NCBI GenBank assembly: GCA_034509425.1
Contig: JAVTVJ010000068.1
Location: 4,898,001 to 4,962,000 of the forward strand
From: Eopsaltria australis
Taxonomy: Eukaryota; Chordata; Aves; Passeriformes; Petroicidae
Reading direction: 5' to 3'
DNA: 64,000 nucleotides
Below, piece by piece: positions 1 through 36,359 of this stretch. The first letter of the stretch is position 1. Every line of letters starts with the position of its first letter. The notes under the pieces are model-generated. The model worked only from the letters and a program-made list of their open reading frames with translations, did no database searches and was not told the origin of the DNA. The translations under genes and the position numbers were made by a program.

Positions 1-3000
1 TTGAGAAAATAACATATTTAAATATTGAGTAACAGTTTTAATGTCTAGCTCTCTGAATCATATTCAACTTAACAGCCCAGCACCTTGCTTTACAACTATT
101 CCTTTAACTCTGTATCTTTATTCAGGAGTGAACTGTTATTAAGTATTTGCAATAGAAAATGTCACTGTAAGATGAAACACACACTGCACACAGACTTCTT
201 ATAAAATACAAGTACTACTGACACACGTTTCTAAAGCAGTAGGAGCATTTCCATACATTGCTATTTGCCTGATTCAGTTACTAATCTAATATTCCTAAAT
301 GATAGTTCAGAAGAAATCTCTTCATTATGGCTGGTTGCAATCCTAATACATCAAATGCAGACATGATATCCCTAGGTATCTGAGAAGGACCACCTTCTGG
401 ATGTACAAAGTGATCACTTTCCTTTTATTTATGCATGCCAAAACATATTTTCATATGCAATGACAGCTTAAAACAAGATGAACAGAATTTTAACCGAATG
501 CTGGCACAGCATTACTCTTATGTTCCTGAATTGCTGAACGGCAACTGTTAAGCTGTATATCTGGAAAGCAAAACAATATCAACTGTATGCTGTACAGTAC
601 AGTACTACATATTGTATTATACTTACAACAATATAAAATGCAATTATTTTTATTTATTTGTGCCACACAACTATGCATTGAACAAAACAATCATGACCTT
701 GTAAAGAAATATTTAACAAATTCTTTGTGCTTCTGCCTGTGCTGATATCTAGCAAATGCATTTCTATTCTCACACAGTAAAGACACAGCTATTGTTAAAT
801 ACACATGACTTTCAAGTCAACAGGTCCTAGGAGCACAGGTATGAGTTTTGAACACTGGGCAATCCCTATTCCCTTCCAGAAGGGCATTTATCAGACAAAG
901 AGTAACAATGCAAACAGCTCTAGCCACCTCACACTGCCCTCTTGAACCACGTGCATCAAGCACTACCTTATCTCAGCATCTTCCTACCTGAATATGCCAG
1001 AGGACCAAATATGAGCAGCATTAACCATTAAGGGGGCAGGGGGAATCAGGTCCCACTTGGTATTTTTCCTTCTGCCAAGGGCTGAAGCTGGTTTTTTTAA
1101 CAGGCAGGACTGCAACAAAGCCCATGCTGCCTGGGCAGCCTCCCGGAGATAGCAGCAAATGAGGAAGCTGCTATTTGCATTTGTTGATTTAAGAGAGGAT
1201 GGGGGGAGCACAAGGGAGTGGGAGACTGCTAAAGTAATTCCCATATTGTCTGCAGGCTGTATTGACAGTGATCATCAGTCACCTGCTCATACTTCCCTCA
1301 CCCGGGCCTTCAGAGGGAGACCAAAGGTTACACTGGGTCACAGGATCTGGGGGGAAATGAAAAGACATGCAAAATCAAGCTGCCAACCCACTGCATCTGT
1401 AGGCAGAGTTATCCCCACTAGGCCACATGTTCCAAAAACTAAGACATTTTAATAGTCTCATGAGAACTTGTTAAAATATAACGATGAAGAGAATAGAGAG
1501 GAAAAATGCCAAGCTCTGCTTGCAATTACTGCAGTATTTAGCCTGGATATTTACAACCAAAAAAGCACATTTGCCTTTTGAGGATGCTGCTTTGCATCAC
1601 AAAGGCCCTCTCATTTGCACAAACAAAATCAAGCATTTGTGTCATGTTGCTCATCTACACAAATATCCACCCCCTCCCCCAGTTTCAGGAGTGGGATGCA
1701 TTGCATGGCTTTCCTTCCCAAATATCTTATTTAGAGCCAAAACCTGTACAGACACCCTCATTAACTGAAGAACAGAGGTCACACTAAGCAGATATGCTTT
1801 ACCAGAGACATGTTAGCAGCTAAGCAGCGCTTTCAAAGTTCCCAGAGCTCTAGATATACTGCCACTTTAGTACAGGATATAGGTATATAGCTCCTCATGC
1901 AACTCACAGCTTTCACACTTTAAAATACTTCTCCTCAGAACACTCCTCCCCCCCCCAAATGGTTTTTTGAGAATCCCAACACCTGCAAACTTGCTATTTA
2001 TGTAAGAGAAACCCAAAATCATGTATCTTGGAAGTCACAACCTGGAGATGCACGGCCACAACTCAGTCCCTCACTGAAACAAGCAGATCCACTGCAGTCA
2101 ACTGAGCTCATTTGCACGAGAAGGACCCGAAAGGTTACACTTTACGTGAGGGCCAAATTCTGCTTGCAGAAGCAGAAAAACTGCCCAGACACAGGCAGAA
2201 CTGCAAAATTTGACCCCAGAATGTTATCTCCAAGATCTCTTGCCAGAATAAGATATTTAAGACAACTGTGAAATCTGAAGCTACTGAAACCTCCAGTACT
2301 TGGGAAGGGGATGGAACAGATGACAGCTCAAAAGCCTGAATTCTCATGCAATTCTAATTAGTAAAATTCCCTCAAATAATCAGCAGTGACAGTTTCACTC
2401 CATGTTTTTATGGAAAAGAGGGGGGAAAAGAGGTTCAGATTTGTAATATTTAAACATTATAAATCTCCCATTCAGTTAGTGTCACAGTACAGCAATTACA
2501 AGACAAGACTTAAAACAGCTGAAGGGATATTACACAAAGCAAGGTAGGGGCTCACTTTGCTGTACATTCTGTGGGCACAGAACTGCTACCAGTGTGAAGG
2601 TGCCAATTAGGCTAGTAAAAAAAGTAGTACACTTTTACAACCAGGTTTTCTTTCAAGACAGAAATTATTCTATTTGCACTGTAGCATGGTTCCTGTACCC
2701 CCCCAATATATAAACCCAATGTTCTTCTGAAAATATAAAAGCTTGGTCCTTCTGTCATGTACAGATGAAAAAAATGAGGCAAAGAGATTTAGCAAGTTAT
2801 CCTAAATCCATGTGAGCGAAATGAGAAGTAATGAAAACATATCTCCTGAGTTCTATCCTGGAGTTTTAACAATAAAATTAACCTTCTTTAATACAGTCAG
2901 TTATTATCATGATAGTTTTGACAACTGGCAAAGGAAGTAGAAAAGATTAGCAATTTTTCAAAACAGCTTACTGCCAAGGATTATAAAAATTTATGTCCTT

Positions 3001-6000
3001 ATGTCTCAATTGAACAACAGAGCCATACAAAAGCGTAACTATCTGTAATACATTCCATCTCTTCCTGTCTGTGCGTGGATTACTTCTGGTTATGACGTAG
3101 CTTGAGATACTAATTGATAGGTTGCTATGATACAAAATCAGTTATAAGTTGTTATTCTGCTATCTAAAAAGCAACACCACACTTGGAAACTTCAGCATCC
3201 ACCTTGGCAAGACAAGGACACTACAGCTTGAAATTTTCTTCTTTCTAGATTTTAGTTTCTGTTACCAATATAATAAAAGAAATAAAAAGTCTCTGTCTTC
3301 TGCAAAAATTTTTAGCCTACCTTACACAGGGCTGAAAGGCAAAATGGAGGATTCCAAGCAATGTAAGACAAAAATGGATGAATGAAAAAGCTTTCTTCTC
3401 CCAGTGACTTCCCCAAGTAGCACTGTAGCACCTTCAGTCCCTCAGTCCTTCATCCCCAACCCCAGTCTCCCACATTTTAAAGAGGAAGGCAAGCCAGCCC
3501 CTACAGAACTGACCACTGAAAATACCATTTAAGATCCATCAAAACCAACTGCTATCCAAATTAACACACATCACTTCCAAAAACACCAACTTCTATGAGC
3601 TAAGCTGGGGCAGGTGATATGTGGGACCTGGGGGGACAAGCAAAACAAAAGAAAGACTCCTGGATTTTCAGTTAGTCCCCAGAAACCAAGAACTGTGAAA
3701 AGCCAGCTTCTAGTCCCACCCTTCAACAAGTGTTGCCATTGCAACCACATTAGCAAAAAACCCAAACCAGACAAACCTCAACAAAAAAACCCTGTATTTT
3801 GTTGATAATCTGGAAGGAAGGAAGGAAGACAAGGAAGAGAGCAAGCAAGTAACTCAAACTATCAAAACAGTATCAACTTGAGTTACCTGAAGTGAACTTA
3901 GATGTGCTGATGATCAATCTGCCAATAAGGCTGGCAAAGCCCAACCCTACACACTGGATACAAATTTAACAACCTGACTTTTCATCCCATCATTACTGAT
4001 TCTGCCCTGGTTTTCCCATTATTCTTCCCCAAATAGCATAAGGAGGATGAAAGGTAGGCCCAAAATGACACAATAAAATGGATAGTACATTGCCACAATT
4101 TGTTTTGTCTCAGCATCTGAATGACAGCACTGATACTCTGGACATAGTTTATCCCTATTAACACAGATTTGGAAAATATCCACTCAATCCCATCCCTTAG
4201 TAGGGCACCACAACCACTTGCTGTGGCTTGGCACAACCAAGTTAGTAATTCTTTACTGTTTAGTCCTCACAGGAGAAGGGTCTTTTATTACTCAAGCTGC
4301 AGGTGGGATGTCTGTACAGTAGTACAACTTTCTGTTTAGAGTATACTGAAATACCTGCAGTGTCTGTAAGAATTGAACAAGAGCAAATAAAAAACATCCA
4401 TGTAGCAGTCAAAAATACACGTGTTGGAGTACTTCCAATTTAGAAGAAAATTACAATTACCTTATAAATACGCATGGTAAAATGAGAGTAATCCAGACTT
4501 ACAATAAGGTCACATATTTGGGAAAGGCAAAACCTTTATTTTTTTCTTAAGTGATTACTGCCCTGTAGCAGCATTATCCAAACCTTGCTGCAAGATGTCA
4601 AGAAAAATTAATACCAAATAAAAAAAGCTTAACATTTGAGAGAATGTGGCAAATCAGATTTTAGCCTGAAGCACTGAGGAGTTTTTCATGTACAATTCTG
4701 AAGACAGCATAAATCTGCTTACTGTATGTGCCTGATTTAACTACTGTGATCTGCTCACGAAGAGAAGCTGGCTGCACTGACAGAAAAACAAAACCTCCAG
4801 CAGTATGAAATTGTACCACTTCACTTTTTCCTCCTTTAATGAAACCTAATTACCACACTTATCTGATTTTTTTTGGCTACTCTGAACAAAACAGAGTCTT
4901 CACAGATCTAACTGTAGCTCTGTCTGAAGTTTCAGCACTTCTGTTTCATCTGCAAACAGGGCAGTATTTAGGTTTGTACTGATGTTGCACGTTTATGTAC
5001 AACTCAACTGAAACCACAACAGAGCTATTTTCACATAATTTCATTAGCAACAGAGAAGACCATCTCCAGTATCTAGTTTGGTAAAATCTGCACAAACATT
5101 GAGAACATGACTGAAAATTAAATAAAACTAAGAAATCATAAAATTGACAAATAAGGTATTTTTAAATCTCTGCTTGAGCCTCTACTACTCTTATTGCTGC
5201 AGACAGTTTTAGAAGGAGACCTTTAACATCAACACACTGATTAGCGTAATGAAAGAAGATTGCTCTCACTGACAATAAATGCACTAAATTAGGAGGAAAC
5301 CAATGAGGGGACAGAGGGCTGGAGGAGGGGGAGACAGGAGAGAGATAAAGAAGGAATATGACTAAGGGTAAAAGCTACAGTGTTATCATGGTTTTGGTTT
5401 GGTTTTTTAAAATTATTTTATCATCTTCCTTTGACCCAGGACAGGCCTCCCAAACTTTTGGAGCATAGAGCAGTTCCAACTTTTTGCGTTCTTTGCATCA
5501 CCTTTATCCTTCAAAAATCCAGCTTCATAAGGCTGTGGGGATCATGGATATGTGGAAACTGATCCCTCTCTTTCCAGATGCTGTTCACATCTAAATGATA
5601 GATACTACTTAATACTGAAATCAATCTTTGCAGGTGAAACTACTTATCATTTCCCACATGGCTTGTCCCTGGTCGTTCTTTTGTTTTCTCTCTTTTATGG
5701 AAAAGGTTTTACTTCTATTATAAATAAAAAGGTGGGTTGCCTAAGTAACTGCCATTTACATGTAATAACTAAACAGTAAAATGAATTTATACAGAAACAG
5801 TAAATAGAAATCGTTCTGACAATCTCCAGTCACCTGCTGCCTACTTCAATCATAAGCCTCAAATACAACGAGCCACAGAGCAATATAAGAATATCAAAGA
5901 ATATTCTTGGGCATAGTAACAGACTTCTATTATTCGACTGAGTAAAGTAAAAATTACAATCTATTGTGGTTAAATAGAAAAGTACAATACATTTGGCCTA

Positions 6001-6590
6001 GAAAAAGAGTGAATAAAAAAATGCAAAAGATGTAAAACTTTAAAAGCCTTCTTAAGCAGTTACATGTACCCAAGAGATGACCAAATTTCAGAATGAGCAA
6101 ATGCAGAAGGTAACACTAAAGCAACAGGACTGCATTTTTTTTGCATTCATATTCACTCCAAGGAAGCACACAATATTAGTAAAAGTCCAAAAATTCCAAA
6201 TACCAATTAATGAATAATCATGGAAGAACAGAAAACATAACAGAAGGCACCACTATGTCACTAAGTTTCCATATATTGTGCACTTCTGGATCCAGTGGCT
6301 CAAAAATGCTGGAAGTGAAAAGGAAACAGTACAGAAGAACAAGGGTGACCAGAGGAATAAAACTGATCCCCCAACAAAACCAAAATCTTCCTGTGGAAGT
6401 ACTGGAAGTACAAGAAGCTGTTTCAGTACAAGAAACCAAGGACAACAAATGAAACTATCAGCACAGACAAGGAATATCTCCTTTTCCACTAAAAATACAC
6501 TTAAGTAGGGAACGTCTTATGTTGTAGGTGCTAAAAGTTCATATGGCTCCAATATATAATAGAACAGGTTAGATCAAGTTCTTCCCCTTA

Positions 6591-6622
6591 TATGCTGAGT
6601 ACCTTCTCAGGTACTCAGCATA
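6591..6622. repeat. Perfect 13-bp inverted repeat with 6-nt loop
   Basis: TATGCTGAGTACC at 6591-6603 is followed by TTCTCA and then its exact reverse complement at 6610-6622. It would form a perfect hairpin in DNA or RNA. It lies in the SCML2 intron and I see no flanking duplication. Confidence 0.9.
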
Positions 6623-8625
6623 AAAACATTATTCTGGGCTTGGAAGATGCTGGGCTGTAGATGGACAGATACGAGGAACACTTGTGCAAACCTATCTCCT
6701 ATGGGTGCTTATGCTTCTCTTCAGACATCTGCTTTCAGCCAGTGCTGGAGAAAGCCTTCAAGAGCAGATGGTCCTTCAGACTGGTCCAGCACAGACATTA
6801 CCAAGTCAACCTCTTTCATTAGGTACTTTTCACAATACTGCTTATGGGTAACAAGCTGTCTCTCAAAGCATTTAAATGACCAAGAGACACAGAGAAAACA
6901 ATCTATTGCATCCTTAAAATATTAACCCTGAGGCAGCAGACCAAGCCAATATCAAGCACTGAAGTCATACCATACATAACCAATCACTACTACCAGAGAT
7001 ATTTCCAATGGCACAAATTACAATATTAGCTAAGCACAGCTTCTGATAGTGCAAATATTGAATGGTACATTTCATACCACTGTGCACATATCCTGACATC
7101 CAGCCAAGTTCACTGAAGTCATATCTTCTGACAAGGACCAAAGACAAAACAGACACAAAGATTAGGGTCTGAAGGCTATCATCAGTTAGTCCAAAACAAC
7201 TTTTCACCTAACTTCTCTGTATTATCTTTTATCTTCGTTCATGAGCTGTCTAATACTAATGAACAGGTACAGAAGCTACAGTTACAAAGAGTAAAGATAA
7301 TCACACATAATCTGGTGTGAATAAACTCCCCCACATCCTAGAAGCCTGTATTTAAACTGCTCTTAAAACACCTCCCATGGCACAGGGCCTACATTCTCTC
7401 TGGGCATCCTAAAAGGTTAAGACAGTAGACAGTTGAAATAAAATCTTCCCTAATTTTCTTACTGTCTCCCTTACTGCATTTCATCTCTCTTTCAGAAGGT
7501 TATATTATACCCCAAAATACATCTCATGGCAGGAAATTGTTGTCCTAGGTATGAATGAAATTTAAAGCATCCTTTATCACAGGATAAAGATTGCAGGATA
7601 TTAGCTTTGCACGTTCACTAAAATCTGAGGCTTTTTTTTCCAGCCCTCTAAGCAGAGATTTAACACATTTAAATGTTTTCAGGAAAGGCAGTTAAAAAAA
7701 TCAATTCATATTCACTCTGGAATTCAAGCCACTCTCAACTCAATTATTTTCACTTTCTGTTGTAGAAATTCAAGCCAGAAATACTGAGGTAACCAGCAGG
7801 AAAAAGGTCCAGACCAGAGTAACACTTCAATACTCCAAGCAAATCCCAGCAATGTATCACCTGTCATATTTTCTCCCTTAACATGAATATTTGAAGCTAT
7901 TATTTACATCTTAATAAAGGATTGTCATTGAAGTTTGTTAATGGCTCAACAGCAATCAAATAACAGTGAAAAACCTAACCTGAGAGCAAAAAGTATTTCA
8001 TCCAGCTATGTAAATTCAACAAGTGTGTACAACACATACAAACAGTACATAAAAAATAACAACCCAAAGCAAAATAGAAATAAAAATTTTTTAATGTTCA
8101 GAATAGGGAAAAAATGAAACACAATTTCAATAAAACTGCACTTAACTTCAGGCTCACTTTTAGAATAAAAAATAAAAAATACTCCAACCTGCACCTCTCT
8201 GCATTCAGTTTCTATTACATGTCCAAACTTCTCAGTTTTGACTTCAAGTTTGTAAGAACCTTGCTTCAGGTTTTATTAATGCCTGAAGTGTTTTTGTTTC
8301 TCATTACAAAGCAATAGTATCCTACCTTTCTAGGTATTTCAAGTCTCAATTTTGTTTGGTTTATTACCTGAAGAACTGGATTGCATAACCAGCTTTACTT
8401 ATTGCCAAACAACTTTGAGCTCTATCAAGCACTAATCAGGCAAGAAAAATTCTGGATGCCTTACCTCAAAATATTGCTGGTTTTCCAGCAGTGAAATTGG
8501 AGTAGACTAAACAATTTAATAATATTCTTTCCAGAAGATGAAATTGGACTCAGCAATCTAAACAGTCACCAAAAGATCTTTTAAAAGTTCTATGCCACTT
8601 ATTTACACAGCCTGTCTTGTGTATC

Positions 8626-8826
8626 ACATACTGGGTCAGGTTGGAAGGGACCACAGAGGGCCATCTGGTCCAAGCTCCCTGCTCAAGCAAGGTCATCCAA
8701 GAGCACATGGCACAGGATTGTGTCCAGATGATTCTGGAATATCTCCAGTGAGGAAGACTCCACAGCTTCTCTGGGCAACCTGTTCCAGGGCACGGTCACC
8801 CCCACAGTAAAGAAGTAATCAACCCT
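8626..8826 (-). mobile_element. CR1 LINE 3' fragment
   Basis: On the plus strand it reads GGTTGGAAGGGACCACAG, then TCCAAGCTCCCTGCTCAAGC, AGAGCACATGGCACAGGAT and GACTCCACAGCTTCTCTGGG, all landmarks of the avian CR1 3' region in antisense. The element's sense strand is therefore minus, the same as SCML2. It is 5'-truncated as usual for CR1. Confidence 0.9.
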
Positions 8827-10129
8827 AATAGCACATCTCATTCATGATCTCCCAAGGCAAGGTCAACCTTCTGAAGAAGCTGAGAAAGACACTTTGGAGA
8901 TTGGGAGCACAGAAACGTTAAGATAAAGGTCAGTGTGGTACCTATTAGATGACTTCTGATCAAATGTACATCATCCTCATCTGACTTCCCCTTCCCTCTC
9001 ACTGCAGGTTTGTACCAGCAGATCATTTTGGACAGTATAGCTACACACAGTTACTCCTTTGCTGCAATCTGCCAAAATGGACTAAACTCGATTCCTGGTA
9101 CTATGACCCCTGGCAGTAACTTCAGAGAGGCAGGTGAGAGCAAGGATGCAGAGGCCTTAACTAATTCCAGTTAGATTTTCCATACAGTTCTTGATCTGCT
9201 AACAAAAGACTGAGAAAAACAATGGGGATGGAAAGGCCAGGAAATATTGCTGATTTCTTGCCTTCTTGCTTGTTCCTTCCATACTTCCAATGGGAGTTCT
9301 GTGACACCAATCTACTTGTTCCTTACTCACCTAACATCAGCTGTGAAAATTCTCACTGAAAACATATTATTCTGGTTAAAAAAGAAATTAATTAAAATAT
9401 GATTCCTCTCCTTCAAAACCTCTCTTCCTGACAAATTTTTATGGGATGAGGATAGAAAAGCTCAAACAGTTTGACAAAAAAGCCTTACACTACAGAAACC
9501 TGACAAGCAGTCCCCAGGGTAGCAAAGGCATTACACTGAGGGATATCCCTCTTCATGCTATTTCCCTTGTTTCTAAGGTAGATAGTTGCTCATTATGAAG
9601 TGGCCATTAGTTAAAGAGACATTATCACCTGATCAACAAACATCCCTAAAGGCAAGAGGATCACAAAGCATTCAGAATAGGCAGCTGTAAGACAGAATTT
9701 TGTGAGCATGAAAGAAGAAACACTAAGTATATAGTTAAGGCCTGTGATCATCACAGAAACAAAGACTACTTTACTTGGCAGTTAGCACAACATGAAATGC
9801 TGCAGCAGCCAAGACAACAGTATCACTAAACAGGAGCATGTATCTATCAATAATACAAACAGCAAACCTAGTTCGAGATTCTTTACAAGCACACAAAAAT
9901 TAGAGGTCATCAGAAGTTCTCCTAACAGTATTATATAAAACATGTTCCCAGAGATACTATGAACAGGCAAAAATTGTTTCCCAGCAATTTCTATTAGCTT
10001 TAAGATACATACAGAAAATTCAACAACATTTCATCCTCATCTGCTACTCACAAATCAAATCTTCAGTCTTATCTGCATATAGCCAGCTGGTTTTTAAAAT
10101 TCTGCTGTAATTGAGGAGAAAAACAATTA

Positions 10130-32705
<22,576 letters not shown>

Positions 32706-32727
<22 letters not shown>

Positions 32728-32813
32728 GGTAACACTTCTGTGATCTTCCCTCTCACAATAAAAAGGCTGAAGTTGAAAGACCAGTTAATTCTTCCTTTCA
32801 GCACAACAGTTTC
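32706..32813 (-). CDS. SCML2: SCML2 exon 2 with start codon (coding 32727-32706)
   Basis: The start ATG at 32727-32725 sits in a strong Kozak context (ACCATGG). It encodes MGRTAAK plus one base before a GTAAGG donor at 32705. The human protein as I recall it begins MGQTVNED, and joining to exon 3 gives MGRTAAKDS, the same length and phase. The upstream 86 nt of UTR contain no ATG. The acceptor is placed at 32814-32815, after a branch-like CTAAC and a C/T-rich tract; an alternative AG lies near 32770. The exon is also fully open in a second frame through the UTR, treated here as chance (see rejected list). Confidence 0.75.
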
Positions 32814-34287
32814 CTGTGGAGCAGTAATACAACAAGTTAGGGGGGAGGTTGTTGTTGGCGTTTGGGTTTTCTTTTTTTGGAAAGGATGATTTTTTGTACT
32901 GGTGTATAATTACCTTGCTGGCTTAAAATTGCAAATTTTCAACAAACTATCTTAGGAGAGTAGTGTGAAAAAAAGAGTTATGTAAAAGTAGCAAGGGTAC
33001 CAAAGACAAACTTTCATTTCATTGTTTTAGACAGTTCATTGTCTAATGATCTGCATTTTCTGTGGATTTCTAATACAAAGAAAGATATAAAATGTACTTT
33101 ATTCCTTTTTTCCCCCCAAGAAACGTCACTGGAAAATGAAGGACTCTTTAATCATAACCTACTCACCCTGCCTCACTTGCACAGAGTTAAGCAATCATCA
33201 ACTTCAATACCTTTGAATAAAACACATTATCTTGCACAACTACAGCTGAAGAGGGAACAAAACATTAATGTAAAAAATCTGCACAAGGCCCAAGTGCTCA
33301 CTGATACCCCTGCCCTATGACTTGTAACAGACTTTAAACAGCGCACAGAGAACTGTTAGAGAAATGCTAACTGCAGATAAAAGCAATGAGCCACATCCTT
33401 GCAGGAAAGTTTGGAAACTGGAAGGGACAGAATGGTTAAACTAGTGTAAAACAGCAAAAACAAACTTTCTTTTTGTGTGTGTGTTACTGTGATTTTCTAC
33501 TCCAGTACCTAGTATTCTGAACTTTTAACTGTTTTCAAGTCAAACTCATTTCAAATATTTAGCCTTGCAGCAACAAAGTCAGCAAGTTTATTATCCTTCT
33601 CCATTATCTTTTTAAGTAATAATGGGTAAACATATTCAGATTTCTGAATTACGTTCTTGGATAATTTCCTTTCAAGGACCTTCCATGAGGTTTAAAACTG
33701 ACATCATCAAAAGTTTGAGGAGTTTTTATAATTTAAATATGTGCACACTTTTTCCACAATTAATTTTGTCAAAGGTAACATTTTTAGAAGCTACATTTTT
33801 CCACTTTGACATAAAAGAAATAATAGTTGAAAAGCAGGTTATCTACTTGGAATTACTTGACTCTTGTACTCACATGCTAAAAAAAATTAAATACACATAT
33901 ATATCACATATAAAAAGAGAAGTATCATATAGCTGAGTATTTTCCTGAAACTGTTATACTTAACTGAAACTTCAAGAAACTAGCACACTATGATGACGGA
34001 CTGGATGATGAAAACTTTATACAGTGCAAGACCATGGCTAAAGCTAATTAAACAAGTTTTTTTTAAATGCCAGTGACTGATGAATTCATTTCATGTGTGT
34101 GCTCTCTGTGAACATGCCGGACAGTTATTACAAAAACTCAAGACTGAGACTTGAAAGGAGTTATAAATAAAACTGAATACTACCATAAAATAAGCACGTT
34201 TTGCCACACAATAGCATCCATAGCATAAGTGATCATCAGGATTAGGAACAGAAATCCTTTTAAGCCATCAAATAAATTTGAAATACT

Positions 34288-34505
34288 TTATACTTTCATA
34301 GACTCCCCCAAAAATTCAAAGCTTTTCCACTGCAAGTAATAAATCATGGAAGGTGATGTAGAGTCAAAGTAACTGTTTTTACAGATTACTTTGGAACAGC
34401 GAATGGTTTTTATCTTTTTGTTCCAAGTACCAGATTGCACTTGGTGCAGTAATAAAGATTCCAACCCTGCAGTGATAGTCATCAAGTTTAGCACAACCGG
34501 AGCGT
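34288..34505 (-). other. Exon-like ORF segment in intron 1 (third of three)
   Basis: Acceptor TTTTTATGTTCTCACAG at 34506-34522 is followed by an open frame that continues to a stop at 34288. The enclosing ATG ORF is 124 codons (34662-34288). Entered in phase 1 it begins DAPVVLNLMTITAGLESLLL, an amphipathic-helix-like stretch. No family is recognised. A 120-codon open frame is expected a few times by chance in this much AT-rich DNA. Confidence 0.25.
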
Positions 34506-36275
34506 CTGTGAGAACATAAAAAGGATTCCAGCTTTTCATTAGCTTGTGTTGTACCAGATAGGCTGTTTTACAGCATGCCCACCAGCCTGTTAAAAATATA
34601 AGACAACTGAAAGTTCTGAAAGAGCTGTTTGAAATGAGGCAAACCCTACTGCAGCAACACAATATATTACTGTTTCGAAGAGGTGCTACTTAAAACTCAG
34701 TTACACCTAAGAATTCAATTTAAAGCTGCTATTAAATTAGCTCATAGACTGTGTTGTTTGTCACAGAAAACATTCAAGAACGGTATTCCTGAACCACTAT
34801 CTAACAACCACTACGTGTTGCTGAACCAAAGTAAAATTAAACCCAGTTAGCTCAAAAACAACACAGGGTAAACCTGAAACAAAGTGTAACTTCTTCTGCA
34901 GGGGCAGACCTAGGAACTACTTTCCATCACCTCGCATACTTAAGTGGCAAACCGTAAGCAAAGCGGTTGTGTCCTTTGCTAAGCAAGACAGAGTCCCTTA
35001 TGTCGCACTCACCATCCCCAGCCCGGCTCAACCCACAGCACACCCACCACAGAAGAGAAGAAAACCACCAGCAAACATAGGGAAAACACCTCCAGGAGAC
35101 ATTCTGGCAAAATTATGTGGCAAGGACAGAGCTCAAGGCATTCTTGTACATGTGCCTCGGCAAGCAAGCTGAGTGAGAAAGATGGGGTTAAGAAATTAAT
35201 CAAGCAGCTTCTAGAAATGAAGGGACAAATGAAACAAAACAAAGTCAGGAATATATGAGCAAACAAAGAAATGCAATGGCAAGGCTGAAGTGCAATGGCA
35301 TTAGAGTGCACAAAACAGCAGAATGAAAACCAAAGTTATAAAGACTGAGATAAGCACAGAGGTTGATAGTCACAGACTGAAAATAACCAAAAAATTTAAG
35401 AGACTGTCAGTACCGAATCCAGTGAGAAACCATTTAAATTAAGGAAAAAGCAAAGGGGGAAAAAAATCTGCAAACCTAGGATAATATTGGATTAATCATC
35501 AAAATGTCCTCAATCCAAAGAGCATTCAAAGGATATCCATACTCATGAAGTGTATTACTTACATCCCTTACATCTCAATTAATTCTGTAAACTGAGTTTT
35601 AGTCTTTCTCGGATTAATATCCCTTACATGAGTTACGTTTTAAAAAATCAGATGGAAGGCATTTATCTGCCTTCAATTCCTTACCGAATCCCCAAATCAC
35701 TTCTACTAGCCACCTCCCACTGTGCAAGTCCTTTGTCAGAAAGCATTATATTAGTAGACAAGTCTAAGTCTTCCCCCTCTCTGCATTGCTAGTACATAAT
35801 ACTAGGTGTCAGAAAACAGGATGGAAAACATTTTTTGTGCCTAACTTTGCTCTTTTTATTTTGAAAGAATTACTCAAAGGCTTGCACTGCTGCATTTCAA
35901 AGAAGGTAGTATTCTACAGAAAATGCCAAAATCACTCTGTTTTGCCTGTCCTGCATCTCCATTGTCCTTCTCACTGTTAGGCACTCAAGTCGAATGTTCT
36001 GAAAAAAAAATGTATGCATATCTAGGGTATCCCAGTACAAGTTTATCTTGACAGCATGCCTGCTCATAAAAACACACAACAGAATCACAGAGATAAAGGT
36101 AACATTTAAAAGAAGCCTAAGCAAAGAGGAGGTTGTGGGTTCAGTCTGCACAAAAAAGATTAAGGTTTTTCTCTCAATGGCTCTGCATTTAAAGCAGGAC
36201 AAGAGTCAGCAATTTTAAAGCCCGTTAGCTTTTTTGACACTAGCAGTGGTACAAATGCAGTAACTCAGAGCTCAC

Positions 36276-36359
36276 CATTGGCATCCTCATGGGTGGGACA
36301 GTCATCAATGGGCAGTCTCTGCTGGATAAGGGCTGAGGTTATTCTTTTACACAGATACA
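36276..36359 (-). other. Exon-like segment in intron 1 (second of three)
   Basis: 84 nt between an AG at 36361-36360 (or 36366-36365, five bases earlier in the transcript) and a GTGAGC donor at 36275. The frame is open, phase 1 at both ends, and reads YLCKRITSALIQQRLPIDD followed by CPTHEDAN. It joins in phase with the segments at 43280-43471 and 34288-34505. No family recognised. Confidence 0.3.

Noticed and set aside
9008..9133. Plus-strand exon-like segment with acceptor CTCACTGCAG and donor CAG-GTGAGAG
   Set aside because: One frame is open for about 36 codons then stops before the donor. There is no partner exon, no recognised family, and it is antisense in an intron.
8340..9340. Strong minus-strand donors near 8464 and 9331 as possible next SCML2 exons
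   Set aside because: The sequence upstream of each has stops in the required phase or no resemblance to the SCML2 linker.
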